This document shows, one piece after another, positions 56,759 through 64,000 of a DNA stretch of 64,000 nucleotides (position 1 is the first letter of the stretch; every line of letters starts with the position of its first letter). Both the position numbers and the translations under genes were made by a program. The notes under the pieces are model-generated. The model ran no database searches, was not told the origin of the DNA, and was given only the letters and a program-made list of their open reading frames with translations. Source of the DNA: Campylobacter concisus ATCC 51562 (GTDB lineage Bacteria > Campylobacterota > Campylobacteria > Campylobacterales > Campylobacteraceae). The stretch spans positions 124,001 through 188,000 of the forward strand of contig NZ_ANNI01000009.1 in assembly GCF_000466745.1 (NCBI RefSeq), given 5' to 3'.

Positions 56759-59700
56759 ATGCCTCTAACGCCCAGAAATGATGTAAATTTTAAAAGAAAT
56801 TTAATAGATATTATAAAATTTTCATATGACAATGACATAAGCAGACCATTTATATCTAACAACAAACTACTTATTGGATATGGTTTTAGCCTAAAAGATG
56901 ATATAGAGCTTATTTGTGCTCAAATTTATAAAAACAACAAAGAAAAAGTCATAAAAGATGTCAAGAAAACTATTGCTAACACCACCAGTAAGACTACCAT
57001 AGAAAAGATAAATACAGATGAACTTTTTAAAAAGATAAATGATGCCGCAAAAGGGGCTTATGCAAAGTCTGGAGGTGCCGATACTTTGCCTGAGTTTGAA
57101 TTTAGCTCAGAAGATCAGCTAAATGCTATCTTGGAGCAAAAGCTTACGCCACTAATCCAAGAGATAAATCAAAAATTAAACAACTCTCCGCTTAAAAATT
57201 TACAAGCCGTTTCGCTCACTTCAGATACACAAAACAGCCAAATTTCAAGAGAGCATGTCGCGCTTTTAGCACTTCTTTATATCAACAAAAAAAGTAATAT
57301 TGATCCATCCCTAGCAAGCTACATCAAAAGCAAAAATCGTTTTAAGGCCTGGTTTTGGCTAGCATATGAAAGCTTTGGTGATGAAGCAAATAATAAAACA
57401 TCTCTTTTACGAGAAAAAATTTCAAATCAGTTTGGACTTTATGAAAGTGATGAACAAAATGTTAATTTTACCGAGTGTATAGATGTTTTTAGCCATTTAA
57501 ATATATCCAAAGCAAAATATAAATCAAAAAATCAAAACAATAAAGAGATTATCCAAAACGTCACTCATTTAGAATTTATGAAGCTTCAAGAAAATGGATC
57601 AAATTTAAACGCACCAGATACATCAAAATGTGAGGCATTATTTCAGCCATTTGTTACAAAGATAAATTCTTTATTAAGCGCTCAAAGTACAAAGACCTTT
57701 AACCTTGAAAATATATACTGCGTAAATTTAATCAGCTCAAATGCTTCAAACACTTCAAGAATAAATAAGCTCTTAAGACAAAGAGAGGAGGAATTTTATA
57801 AACAAGAAAATATACTCTTACTATGTCCAAGGAAGATGACAACTCCTATTAGAGTCTTTCAACCTAAAAAGAGCGAATTTACCGTCGTACTAGCTAGTCA
57901 GACTCCATTTGATTGCAGTGAGCTAAACCCAAAAGAGCTAAATTCTAGTAGGCCAAACTATGGCAAGGTGAATTTATGCGAGCTATTACTTACTGACTTT
58001 AAATTTGACTCTTATGAAGATAGTAAAAATGAAGAGATAAAATTTAAAAATGCAAAGAGCAAAGATACGGTAATACTTTATCAAGAAAACAAAAATGAAG
58101 AAGATAAGATAAATGGTGCTACCTTTACTAGCATAAAGCAAAATAGCGATGATATAGAGTATAAACTAGAAGATGGCGCTATAAGTATGAAGTACTTTGA
58201 AGACCAAACGTCTAACAACAAACACCTAAATTTCTCTTTATTAAATTTTGCTAAAGAGAATAACTTTACCCTAAGAGATGATAAAGACTCAGCTATGTTT
58301 GATATAAAGCTTCGTCTAGCTCATGGCAATAATATAGTACCTACATCAGCATCAAGTTCAGGTCTTACTCTTACAATAAATAATCTCATCATTGAAAACG
58401 AAGATGGTGAGGTAAGTGAAGATATAGATAAGATATATCTTCATCACTGCTTTGATAAAAGTATATATGAGAGTATATCTTTAGTAAAAAATGAAGACTC
58501 GGATATCAAAAACTCATATACAGCTACATTTAATATCCCAATAGACAAAGAGAATAAAGGAGATACTAAATTTATACTTTATTCAAGTGATCTAAGTAAA
58601 GTTTATAGCACTAAAGATATTCATGCTCACACTGATACAGCTGTAATATCTTTAGGATATCAAGATAAGAGTAGTTCTAACTTTTGCTATAGCAATAAGG
58701 TCTCGTTAAGAGATATAACAGATCATATAACAAATGTAATCTCTGATAGTGAGTATCCATTTAAGACAAATGAGCCAATAAGCTTAAAGGCTATATATAA
58801 ACAAGAAAAAGGTAGTAAGAGATATAAAGAGATACTTTGGGGATATAAGGTAATAAATAGTAAAGAGTATGATGAGCTATCCAAATCAAATCCAAAAGAT
58901 GTAGTAGGCTTAAAAGATCAAAAGGGTAAAGAGATAACATTTAAAATTTCAGATGTTATACAAAAAGATGATCTAGATAAACTAAAACAAGGTGGTCATA
59001 CTATAGTATTTTTTGCATATCTTGAAGGTGATAAGGATAAATTTAAGTTTTTTACAAGATATGGCAAAAATCATATAAGAATAGATATAAAGATACCTCT
59101 ATATATTAAATTTAAAGACGATAAGCTAGTTATATATGAGTTTGAGCATGCTATAAAAGAGAAGACATTTGATGCTAAATTAAATCTTAGTGATAATAAA
59201 GACGATGCTTTAATAAAAAATGATAATTACTTATATATAAGTAAAGATATCTCATCAAATGAGATAAATATCTATGAAGATGATAAGCTAAGCAAAGAGC
59301 TAAAAAGTGATGAGAAGACAAATAAGAGCTATCAAATTTATGCAAAAGAAGAGAGCCCTAATAATCAGTCTAATGCAGATAAAGATGATAAGCTTGGTAT
59401 AAATTTATTAAATAAAGAGAATATGGATAAATTTATTAACTCTTTTAATGAATCAAAGAGTTTAACTAGAATAGATAAAGGTATGTGGAAAGATGGGGAT
59501 GAGGGGGTTAGGATAAAGATGAGAGAAAGCTGTCTTTGCGGCAGAAATATATCAAAAGAAGAATTAATTAAATTAGGGGTCAGTGAAGACAACACAAATA
59601 TTTTTTTAAACTACATTAATTCTACTATGAAAGAATATAATATTAACACTTGCAAAAGAAAAATACACTTCCTAGCACAAATAAGACATGAGTCTGGAGA

Positions 59701-60301
59701 ATTTGTATACTTAAAGGAAATCGCGGACGGTTCAGCATATGAAGGTAGAAAGGATTTGGGAAATACTCAGCCAGGAGATGGAAAACGCTTCAAAGGTAGA
59801 GGATTAATTCAAATTACTGGAAGAAAAAATTATACCGCATATGGTTCTTACAAGGGTATTAATTTCACAGATGGAAGCAATAATACTAAGTTAGAAGAAA
59901 AACAATATGCTGTAGATTCAGCTGGATGGTATTGGGCTAAACACCTAAATGTTAATTTGAATAATATGGCTGACGATGATGATTTAATTTATATTACATA
60001 TAGAATAAATGGAGGTTTTAATGGATTTAGTGATAGGAAAAATAAGTTACTCAAAATGCATTCAACAATTGAATGTTTGAGGGATAGTTTTAATAATCTA
60101 GAAGACAATAACTACTCTATTAAAAGCAGTAAAGTATGGAATATTCACGATGCTGTTTATAAATATGCCAATTTAAATAACTCTGAATCAAATGAGTGTC
60201 GCTTAAGATACCTTGAGCTAACAAAAGATTATTTAAAATTACCAAACGGAAAAGCGAAAGACATCATTATAAAAAGAAGAAAAAAATTAATACAATTTTA
60301 G
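56759..60301 (+). CDS. Large modular protein with C-terminal GH19 domain, candidate antibacterial effector
   Basis: A 1180-residue protein without signal peptide. Residues 1-60 contain RPFISNNKLLIGYGFSL, faintly like a phage-lysozyme lobe but without the usual Glu, so unproven. Residues about 60-840 match no family I can name and look beta-rich and charged. Residues about 843-916 form a linker that is repeated downstream at 61178-61405. Residues about 920-1105 are a GH19 chitinase/endolysin domain: LAQIRHESGEF with catalytic Glu 978, RFKGRGLIQITGRKNY from about 1010, and YRINGG. Such domains cut peptidoglycan in toxins. AAGGAAG precedes the ATG at 56759. Codons and low GC suggest transfer. 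Type VI effector is my best guess. Confidence 0.7.
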   Translation: MPLTPRNDVNFKRNLIDIIKFSYDNDISRPFISNNKLLIGYGFSLKDDIELICAQIYKNNKEKVIKDVKKTIANTTSKTTIEKINTDELFKKINDAAKGAYAKSGGADTLPEFEFSSEDQLNAILEQKLTPLIQEINQKLNNSPLKNLQAVSLTSDTQNSQISREHVALLALLYINKKSNIDPSLASYIKSKNRFKAWFWLAYESFGDEANNKTSLLREKISNQFGLYESDEQNVNFTECIDVFSHLNISKAKYKSKNQNNKEIIQNVTHLEFMKLQENGSNLNAPDTSKCEALFQPFVTKINSLLSAQSTKTFNLENIYCVNLISSNASNTSRINKLLRQREEEFYKQENILLLCPRKMTTPIRVFQPKKSEFTVVLASQTPFDCSELNPKELNSSRPNYGKVNLCELLLTDFKFDSYEDSKNEEIKFKNAKSKDTVILYQENKNEEDKINGATFTSIKQNSDDIEYKLEDGAISMKYFEDQTSNNKHLNFSLLNFAKENNFTLRDDKDSAMFDIKLRLAHGNNIVPTSASSSGLTLTINNLIIENEDGEVSEDIDKIYLHHCFDKSIYESISLVKNEDSDIKNSYTATFNIPIDKENKGDTKFILYSSDLSKVYSTKDIHAHTDTAVISLGYQDKSSSNFCYSNKVSLRDITDHITNVISDSEYPFKTNEPISLKAIYKQEKGSKRYKEILWGYKVINSKEYDELSKSNPKDVVGLKDQKGKEITFKISDVIQKDDLDKLKQGGHTIVFFAYLEGDKDKFKFFTRYGKNHIRIDIKIPLYIKFKDDKLVIYEFEHAIKEKTFDAKLNLSDNKDDALIKNDNYLYISKDISSNEINIYEDDKLSKELKSDEKTNKSYQIYAKEESPNNQSNADKDDKLGINLLNKENMDKFINSFNESKSLTRIDKGMWKDGDEGVRIKMRESCLCGRNISKEELIKLGVSEDNTNIFLNYINSTMKEYNINTCKRKIHFLAQIRHESGEFVYLKEIADGSAYEGRKDLGNTQPGDGKRFKGRGLIQITGRKNYTAYGSYKGINFTDGSNNTKLEEKQYAVDSAGWYWAKHLNVNLNNMADDDDLIYITYRINGGFNGFSDRKNKLLKMHSTIECLRDSFNNLEDNNYSIKSSKVWNIHDAVYKYANLNNSESNECRLRYLELTKDYLKLPNGKAKDIIIKRRKKLIQF
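59285..59507 (+). repeat. Linker repeat, full-length copy (constant/variable junction)
   Basis: This segment is nearly identical to 61178-61405. Identity ends abruptly after the codons for GMWKDGD, where the GH19 domain begins here and the L,D-transpeptidase-like domain begins in the other copy. It marks the point where C-terminal cassettes are exchanged. Confidence 0.85.
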
Positions 60302-60310
60302 GAGTAGAAA

Positions 60311-60667
60311 ATGAATAAAATACGATTTTTAGTAATGCTGTTATTTATAGTATGCAGCACCTACGCAAAAGATATAAATTTAACTGGGTTTTACAAGAAT
60401 GAGCCTTGTAATATTTCAATAGAAATAACGAAAAATACTAATAAGGCAAAGTATTTTTACAAGATAGTTGATAATAATCAGACAAAATCACAAGGCTATA
60501 TATCAAGCATAAAAAGCAATGGCGAAGGTGAATTTTATATAAAATTTAAAAAGATTGACGGGATGTATGAAAATGGTAGCATAGTCATACAAAACTACGG
60601 AAACTCTATGAACGAGTATAATCATTTTGAAGATTGTGATAGTAAATACTTAAAATTTGATAAATAG
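60311..60667 (+). CDS. Exported 118-residue protein, candidate immunity to the GH19 toxin
   Basis: I recognise no family. The protein has a clear signal peptide (NKIRFLVMLLFIVCSTYA, cleavage expected after residue 20) and a small mature domain with two Cys, DINLTGFYKNEPCNISIEI and YNHFEDCDSKYLKF at its ends. The ATG follows the toxin stop by 9 bases with GGAG upstream, so the two are probably translated together. A periplasmic protein directly behind a wall-degrading toxin is the usual position of an immunity gene. Function is inference from position. Confidence 0.65.
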   Translation: MNKIRFLVMLLFIVCSTYAKDINLTGFYKNEPCNISIEITKNTNKAKYFYKIVDNNQTKSQGYISSIKSNGEGEFYIKFKKIDGMYENGSIVIQNYGNSMNEYNHFEDCDSKYLKFDK

Positions 60668-60673
60668 GGCTAG

Positions 60674-61115
60674 CGTGCATGATTTTGTAATTACTTTTTT
60701 TAAAGCCGAAGAAATAGAATATTACTATGAAAATGAAAAATTTTAATAGCTATTCCGATGTTCGAATGTGAGGGTGACATACATTGTACAAATGGTGGTT
60801 ATTTTTGGGTAAATAAAAGAAATACCAAAAGTTTAGAAATTTTATCAAAATCAACACCAATAAAAAATAATGTAAATGAGCGCTTGATGGGAATAAATTT
60901 AAAAATTCAAACTACATATATGAAATTTATGGCGACATAATGTCTCGTAGAAAAATGTATTTGAACATTTTTAAGTAAGAAAAACTATTTTGAAAAGCGA
61001 TGATTTACAACAGATAGAATAAGAAGAATTCCTATCCAAACTTAAAGAAATAGATAAAAGGCTATACACGAGCTTTGATAAATTTCACAAGAAATTGAAA
61101 AATAAATATCAATAA
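60674..61115 (+). pseudogene. Remains of a gene between the two toxin cassettes
   Basis: Broken reading frames follow one another: HDFVITFFKAEEIEYYYENE (from about 60677), then MFECEGDIHCTNGGYFWVNK in another frame (60758-60940, about 25% GC), then EIYGDIMSRRKMYLNIFK, and finally SDDLQQIE-stop-EEFLSKLKEIDKRLYTSFDK-FHKKLKNKYQ ending at 61115. Frame shifts and stops rule out a single product. Position suggests a decayed immunity or toxin-end gene. I do not recognise the family. The 60-residue ORF at 60758-60940 could still be read, but has no clear ribosome site. Confidence 0.5.
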
Positions 61116-61141
61116 TAGTCTATAAAAATATAGAGACTATA

Positions 61142-61405
61142 ACAATAAATAATCTCATCATTGAAAACGAAGATGGTAAGCTAAGCAAAGAGCTAAAAAG
61201 TGATGAGAATACAAATAAGAGCTATCAAATTTATGCAAAAGAAGAGAGCTCTAGTAATAATCAGTCCAATGCAGATAAAGATGATAAGCTTGGTATAAAT
61301 TTATTAAGTAAAGAGAATTATGGATAAATTTATTAACTCTTTTAATGAATCAAAGAGTTTAACTAGAGTAGATAAAGGTATGTGGAAAGATGGGGATAAG
61401 GGGGG
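61142..61405 (+). repeat. Linker repeat, displaced copy with internal deletion
   Basis: Bases 61142-61177 match 58373-58408 of the large gene, then 61178-61405 match 59285-59507. The 876 bases between (58409-59284) are missing, exactly 292 codons. GAAGATG(G/A)T stands at both edges in the full gene, so recombination between short direct repeats is likely. One extra T before 61320 shifts the frame. Confidence 0.85.
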
Positions 61406-61880
61406 TGGGGTTGATGTCAATAATAAGATATACAACATATTAATCGAGGGAACAATGGAAAATAGTAAAATGGGAAATGGACTTTTATATTTAAAAGAAA
61501 ATGATGACATTATACTGTCCATTACAATGGTAGCTGGTGGATTTGGAAGCGGCGCTCCACAAAATGGAGAATATACAGTTGATACATATAGAAACAGAAG
61601 AAAAGACAAAGATTATAATCCTGGTATGAATATTCATGGAGTAGGTTTTAGTTTTAACCTAAATCCACAATTTAAAACTGAAAGATCACTTCTAAGAATT
61701 CATCCCGATGGTAACAACAAAGGAACACTTGGTTGTATTGGAGTTACTGGCACCCAAAAAGAGCTTTTGGAGTTTGAAGAAATTATGAAAAATTTATTAA
61801 AACACAAAAAGAGTATTCATGCTACTATTAACATAAAAAATAATCCAAATAACTCTAAGCCTCCAAAAAAATTACAGTAA
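61320..61880 (+). CDS. Displaced toxin cassette with L,D-transpeptidase-like domain
   Basis: The 186-residue ORF begins with 27 residues shared with the linker of the large upstream protein and continues into a different domain. That domain has AGGFGSGAPQNGEYTV near residues 71-86, MNIHGVGFSF near 102 and RIHPDGNNKGTLGCIGV with His 128 and Cys 139. The His and G-T-x-G-C-I pattern is that of YkuD-type L,D-transpeptidases and the related Tlde1-like type VI effectors that attack peptidoglycan. It lacks the secreted N-terminal part, so it is probably a silent cassette, though ATG 61320 has a modest AAAGAGA upstream. The family call is from motifs only. Confidence 0.65.
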   Translation: MDKFINSFNESKSLTRVDKGMWKDGDKGGGVDVNNKIYNILIEGTMENSKMGNGLLYLKENDDIILSITMVAGGFGSGAPQNGEYTVDTYRNRRKDKDYNPGMNIHGVGFSFNLNPQFKTERSLLRIHPDGNNKGTLGCIGVTGTQKELLEFEEIMKNLLKHKKSIHATINIKNNPNNSKPPKKLQ

Positions 61881-61889
61881 AGGAATAAC

Positions 61890-62432
61890 ATGATACGACA
61901 TTTTTTAATACTATCTCTAATTTTAGGTTTTCTAAATTTAACAGCTAGTGAAAATTTACCGCGCACAACAAGCATAGACAAAATCAAAGTAGGTAAAATT
62001 TTACCTACAAGTAATTTATCATCTAAAAAAATCAAATATTTCTTAGATGGCGAAAAGGCAAGCTTCATAAATTTATCAAGAACACAGATAATGACGCTCG
62101 ATTTTTGTTGTGGTGGTAGCGGTGAGGTCCAAAGGATAAATGTAAAATTTTTTGATAAAAATTTGACTAAAGATTATATAAATTCCAGCAAAATAAAAGA
62201 TTTCACTACAAATTCTGGTATCAAACTTGGTGACAAACAAGAGCAAATTTTAAAGAAGCTAGGTAAGCCAAACGAGCTGCAAGAAGAAAATGCCACCTCT
62301 ATTGTCACCTACATCACTGAGCAAAATGAAAGCAAACTCTTACAAGAATTTGATATGCCACTCTACTACGAGAAATTCATCTTTTCTAATAGAGTTTTAA
62401 AAGAGTATGAATTTGGATTTGAGTACCCGTGA
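61890..62432 (+). CDS. Exported 180-residue protein, candidate immunity to the displaced cassette
   Basis: No family recognised. The signal peptide (IRHFLILSLILGFLNLTA, cleavage near residue 20) is followed by a soluble domain. Features include LDFCCGGSGEVQRINVKF near 70-87 and GIKLGDKQEQILKKLGKPNELQ near 111-132, which resembles the SmpA/OmlA-like GDxxxxVxxxLGxP pattern seen in small periplasmic proteins. AAAGGA precedes the ATG, 9 bases after the cassette stop. The spacing mirrors the first toxin-immunity pair. An immunity role is inferred from position and export signal. Confidence 0.65.
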   Translation: MIRHFLILSLILGFLNLTASENLPRTTSIDKIKVGKILPTSNLSSKKIKYFLDGEKASFINLSRTQIMTLDFCCGGSGEVQRINVKFFDKNLTKDYINSSKIKDFTTNSGIKLGDKQEQILKKLGKPNELQEENATSIVTYITEQNESKLLQEFDMPLYYEKFIFSNRVLKEYEFGFEYP

Positions 62433-62504
62433 TATTCCCACGGATCAGGATATTAATTCCATAGAGTAGCAAAAGATATTTTACAGCCTAAAAGCGTAGA
62501 ATTT

Positions 62505-63536
62505 CTACTCTTCGTCCAAATTTATTTCAGGTAGTTTCTCTTCGGCAAAACTCTTATCTTTTTTTGTAGCTGACACAACCTCGCTAGCTTTTTTTAAAAG
62601 CCCATCAAGCCCTTGTCTTGCCAAACGCTCATTTAGCTGCTCTGGCGTATCTTTTGTGCCGTCAAGATCACTAAAATCATCAAATTCTTCATCGTCTTCT
62701 TTTTGGATCTTTATCTCGTAATCAAGCTTGCCATTAAGTCTAGCTAGCTCATCACTTATCGCAGTGCAAAAGACCTCAGTGTATCCTCTGTGAGCGCAGT
62801 TTTTGGCTAGAAATTCACTCATCACGTTTAGGTGATTTATATAGTCATCTTGCAAGATATTTGCCTGTAAAAGCTCAAATTTTAAAAAAAGCCAGTAGGT
62901 ATTAAGCACGTCACTTTCGCAGTATTCGTTGATCTTATCAAGCTCGCCTGCATAGTATAGCTCAAGCACTTGATCGCCGTGCACGTCGTACTTGCCAGGT
63001 AAATTTAAGCTAGCACAAAGTGTATCAAGCTTTAGCCCTCTTACGCTTCCAAAATCGCTTATAAAATCAAGCAGATCAAGATGAAATTTAGGCGAATACC
63101 TTGCTCTATAATTTTCCCATTTGTTTTTATTTAGCTCTTTGTTTTCGCTCTCGTAATACGCCGCCGCGTTTAGGTTGTAGCGCATCGCACGTACCATTAG
63201 CATCGGCAGGTCAAAGCCACGGCCATTAAAGCTAACAAGCCTTGGGTTATAATCATTTATAAATTTTAAAAATTTAGCGATGATCTCGCGCTCATCCTTG
63301 CCCTCCATCGTGCTAACTTTTAAAAATTTGCCGTACTCATCAGCCATAACAGCAGAGATTGCGACTACTCTATGAAACATCACAGGCAAAAACTCACTCC
63401 CACTGGCCTCTTTTTGCAGCGCCATCGCTTGCACGCTCACATCTTCATCGCTCCCATCAATGCCATAAATTTTTCTTATCAAATTTGCATCAGGTATCGT
63501 TTCGCAGTCAAAGACACAGATGTAACTTTTCGCCAT
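62505..63536 (-). CDS. 3'-5' exonuclease related to the PolB exonuclease domain
   Basis: The 343-residue protein has the DEDD-type exonuclease motifs: VFDCETIPDA at residues 8-17 (Exo I Asp and Glu), VSFNGRGFDLPMLMVRAM near 100-117 (Exo II, with N-G-x-x-F-D) and EYCESDVLNTYWLF near 203 (Exo III). HLDLLDFISDFGSVRG near 153 is typical of the predicted PolB-like exonuclease family (DUF2319-type). An acidic C-terminal tail follows. Role in DNA repair or processing is not established. It is divergent from waaC. Confidence 0.85.
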   Translation of the reverse strand: MAKSYICVFDCETIPDANLIRKIYGIDGSDEDVSVQAMALQKEASGSEFLPVMFHRVVAISAVMADEYGKFLKVSTMEGKDEREIIAKFLKFINDYNPRLVSFNGRGFDLPMLMVRAMRYNLNAAAYYESENKELNKNKWENYRARYSPKFHLDLLDFISDFGSVRGLKLDTLCASLNLPGKYDVHGDQVLELYYAGELDKINEYCESDVLNTYWLFLKFELLQANILQDDYINHLNVMSEFLAKNCAHRGYTEVFCTAISDELARLNGKLDYEIKIQKEDDEEFDDFSDLDGTKDTPEQLNERLARQGLDGLLKKASEVVSATKKDKSFAEEKLPEINLDEE

Positions 63537-63599
63537 TTTAGCCCTTTTTTAAGCATTTTTTTTTAAAATCATACCAAAAATTTATATCTAAAGTGATCA

Positions 63600-64000
63600 A
63601 TGCAAAACAAAAATCAACTAAAAATAGCCATCGTCAAACTCTCCGCTCTTGGGGATATCGTGCATGCAGCTATTGTGCTTCAGTTTATCAAAAAGCACTA
63701 CTCAAATGCCCATATCACGTGGCTAATTGATGCCCGTTTTGCAAGCCTTTTAAAAGATCATCCGCTTATCGACGAGCTAGTCGTTTTACCGCTTAAACAA
63801 AGCTTTAAACAAAGCTACAAGATACTAAAAACCCTTGGTAAATTTGACAAAGTGATCGATCTGCAAGGACTTTTTAAATCGGCCGTCGTCGCAAAAATAA
63901 TAGGCAAGCAAACTTATGGCTTTAGTAGAGAAAGTGTCAAAGAAAAGATCGCGGCTAGGCTTTATAGATATAAATTTAAAATTGATTACAATGAAAATAT
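63600..64000 (+). CDS. waaC: Lipopolysaccharide heptosyltransferase I WaaC (5' part)
   Basis: WaaC adds the first heptose to Kdo in the LPS/LOS core. The first 133 codons are visible: IAIVKLSALGDIVHAAIVLQFI near residues 9-30, ITWLIDARFASLL near 40, and FDKVIDLQGLFKSAVVAKIIG near 80-100, typical of GT9 heptosyltransferases; the VKLSALGDIVHA start is that of WaaC. The ATG at 63600 has no strong ribosome site. The C-terminal donor-binding half is beyond the window. Confidence 0.9.
   Translation, partial: MQNKNQLKIAIVKLSALGDIVHAAIVLQFIKKHYSNAHITWLIDARFASLLKDHPLIDELVVLPLKQSFKQSYKILKTLGKFDKVIDLQGLFKSAVVAKIIGKQTYGFSRESVKEKIAARLYRYKFKIDYNEN

Noticed and set aside
56759..56940. Phage lysozyme (GH24) domain at the start of the large modular protein
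   Set aside because: Only RPFISNNKLLIGYGFSL hints at it; the catalytic Glu-containing loop is missing, so I do not call the domain.

Overview
The window is chromosomal DNA of a Campylobacter. The best match I can argue is the C. concisus / C. curvus / C. rectus group. The evidence is a complete protein N-glycosylation (pgl) cluster, Campylobacter-type gene order on both sides of it (cheY-prmA-ftsH-psd-pssA, and fliR-acidic protein-gmk-tatA-argS), and low-GC coding DNA with tightly overlapping genes. There are no rRNA genes, CRISPR arrays or insertion sequences, and I recognise no tRNA gene. Most genes lie on the minus strand.

Layout. 1-3.2 kb: cheV (cut by the window edge), an LpxH-like phosphoesterase, greA and lpxB. 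3.3-4.8 kb: surE and tcdA on the plus strand. 4.8-5.6 kb: a long non-coding stretch holding nested inverted repeats and a G-rich tract. 5.6-11.7 kb: leuA, preceded by a short leader ORF with five consecutive Leu codons, behind the operon cheY-prmA-ftsH-psd-pssA. 11.8-33 kb: hisH-hisA and a nearly unbroken sugar/glycosylation operon running galE, ugd, an ecotin-like inhibitor, a second nucleotide-sugar dehydrogenase, a second PglB, a Wzx-type flippase, GT25, pglI, two pglH-like genes, pglJ, pglB, pglA, pglC, pglD, pglE, pglF. 33-40 kb: an exported ATP-dependent DNA ligase, tag, a UDP-sugar epimerase, a DUF4272 protein, mqo and a TonB-dependent receptor. 40.3-40.9 kb: a decayed DUF2625 gene. 40.9-45 kb: fabI, tpiA, pgk and gapA, noticeably GC-richer than their surroundings. 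45-47.9 kb: an in-frame nadD-rsfS fusion, a YeiH-type transporter and a lone sugar-phosphate transferase. 48-54.2 kb: gpmI-fliR-acidic receiver protein-gmk-tatA-argS. 54.3-56.6 kb: mraY-murD.

56.7-62.4 kb is the accessory region and the most interesting part. It looks like a polymorphic toxin locus. A 1180-residue protein ends in a GH19 (chitinase/endolysin) domain and is followed at once by a small exported protein, a candidate immunity factor. Next come the remains of a dead gene. Then comes a second, displaced C-terminal cassette: a near-identical copy of the big protein's linker joined to a different wall-active domain (L,D-transpeptidase-like, H...GTxGC) and followed by its own exported candidate immunity protein. 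The linker copy carries an exactly in-frame 876-nt deletion relative to the full-length gene. This is what a cassette-swapping antibacterial effector would leave behind. Secretion, probably by a type VI system, is inference; no secretion genes lie in the window.

62.5-64 kb: a PolB-type 3'-5' exonuclease and the start of waaC.

Together the central genes supply activated sugars (galE, ugd and the other dehydrogenases; pglF/E/D for diNAcBac), build the lipid-linked glycan (pglC/A/J/H/I), flip it (Wzx-like) and transfer it to periplasmic proteins (one canonical and one divergent PglB).
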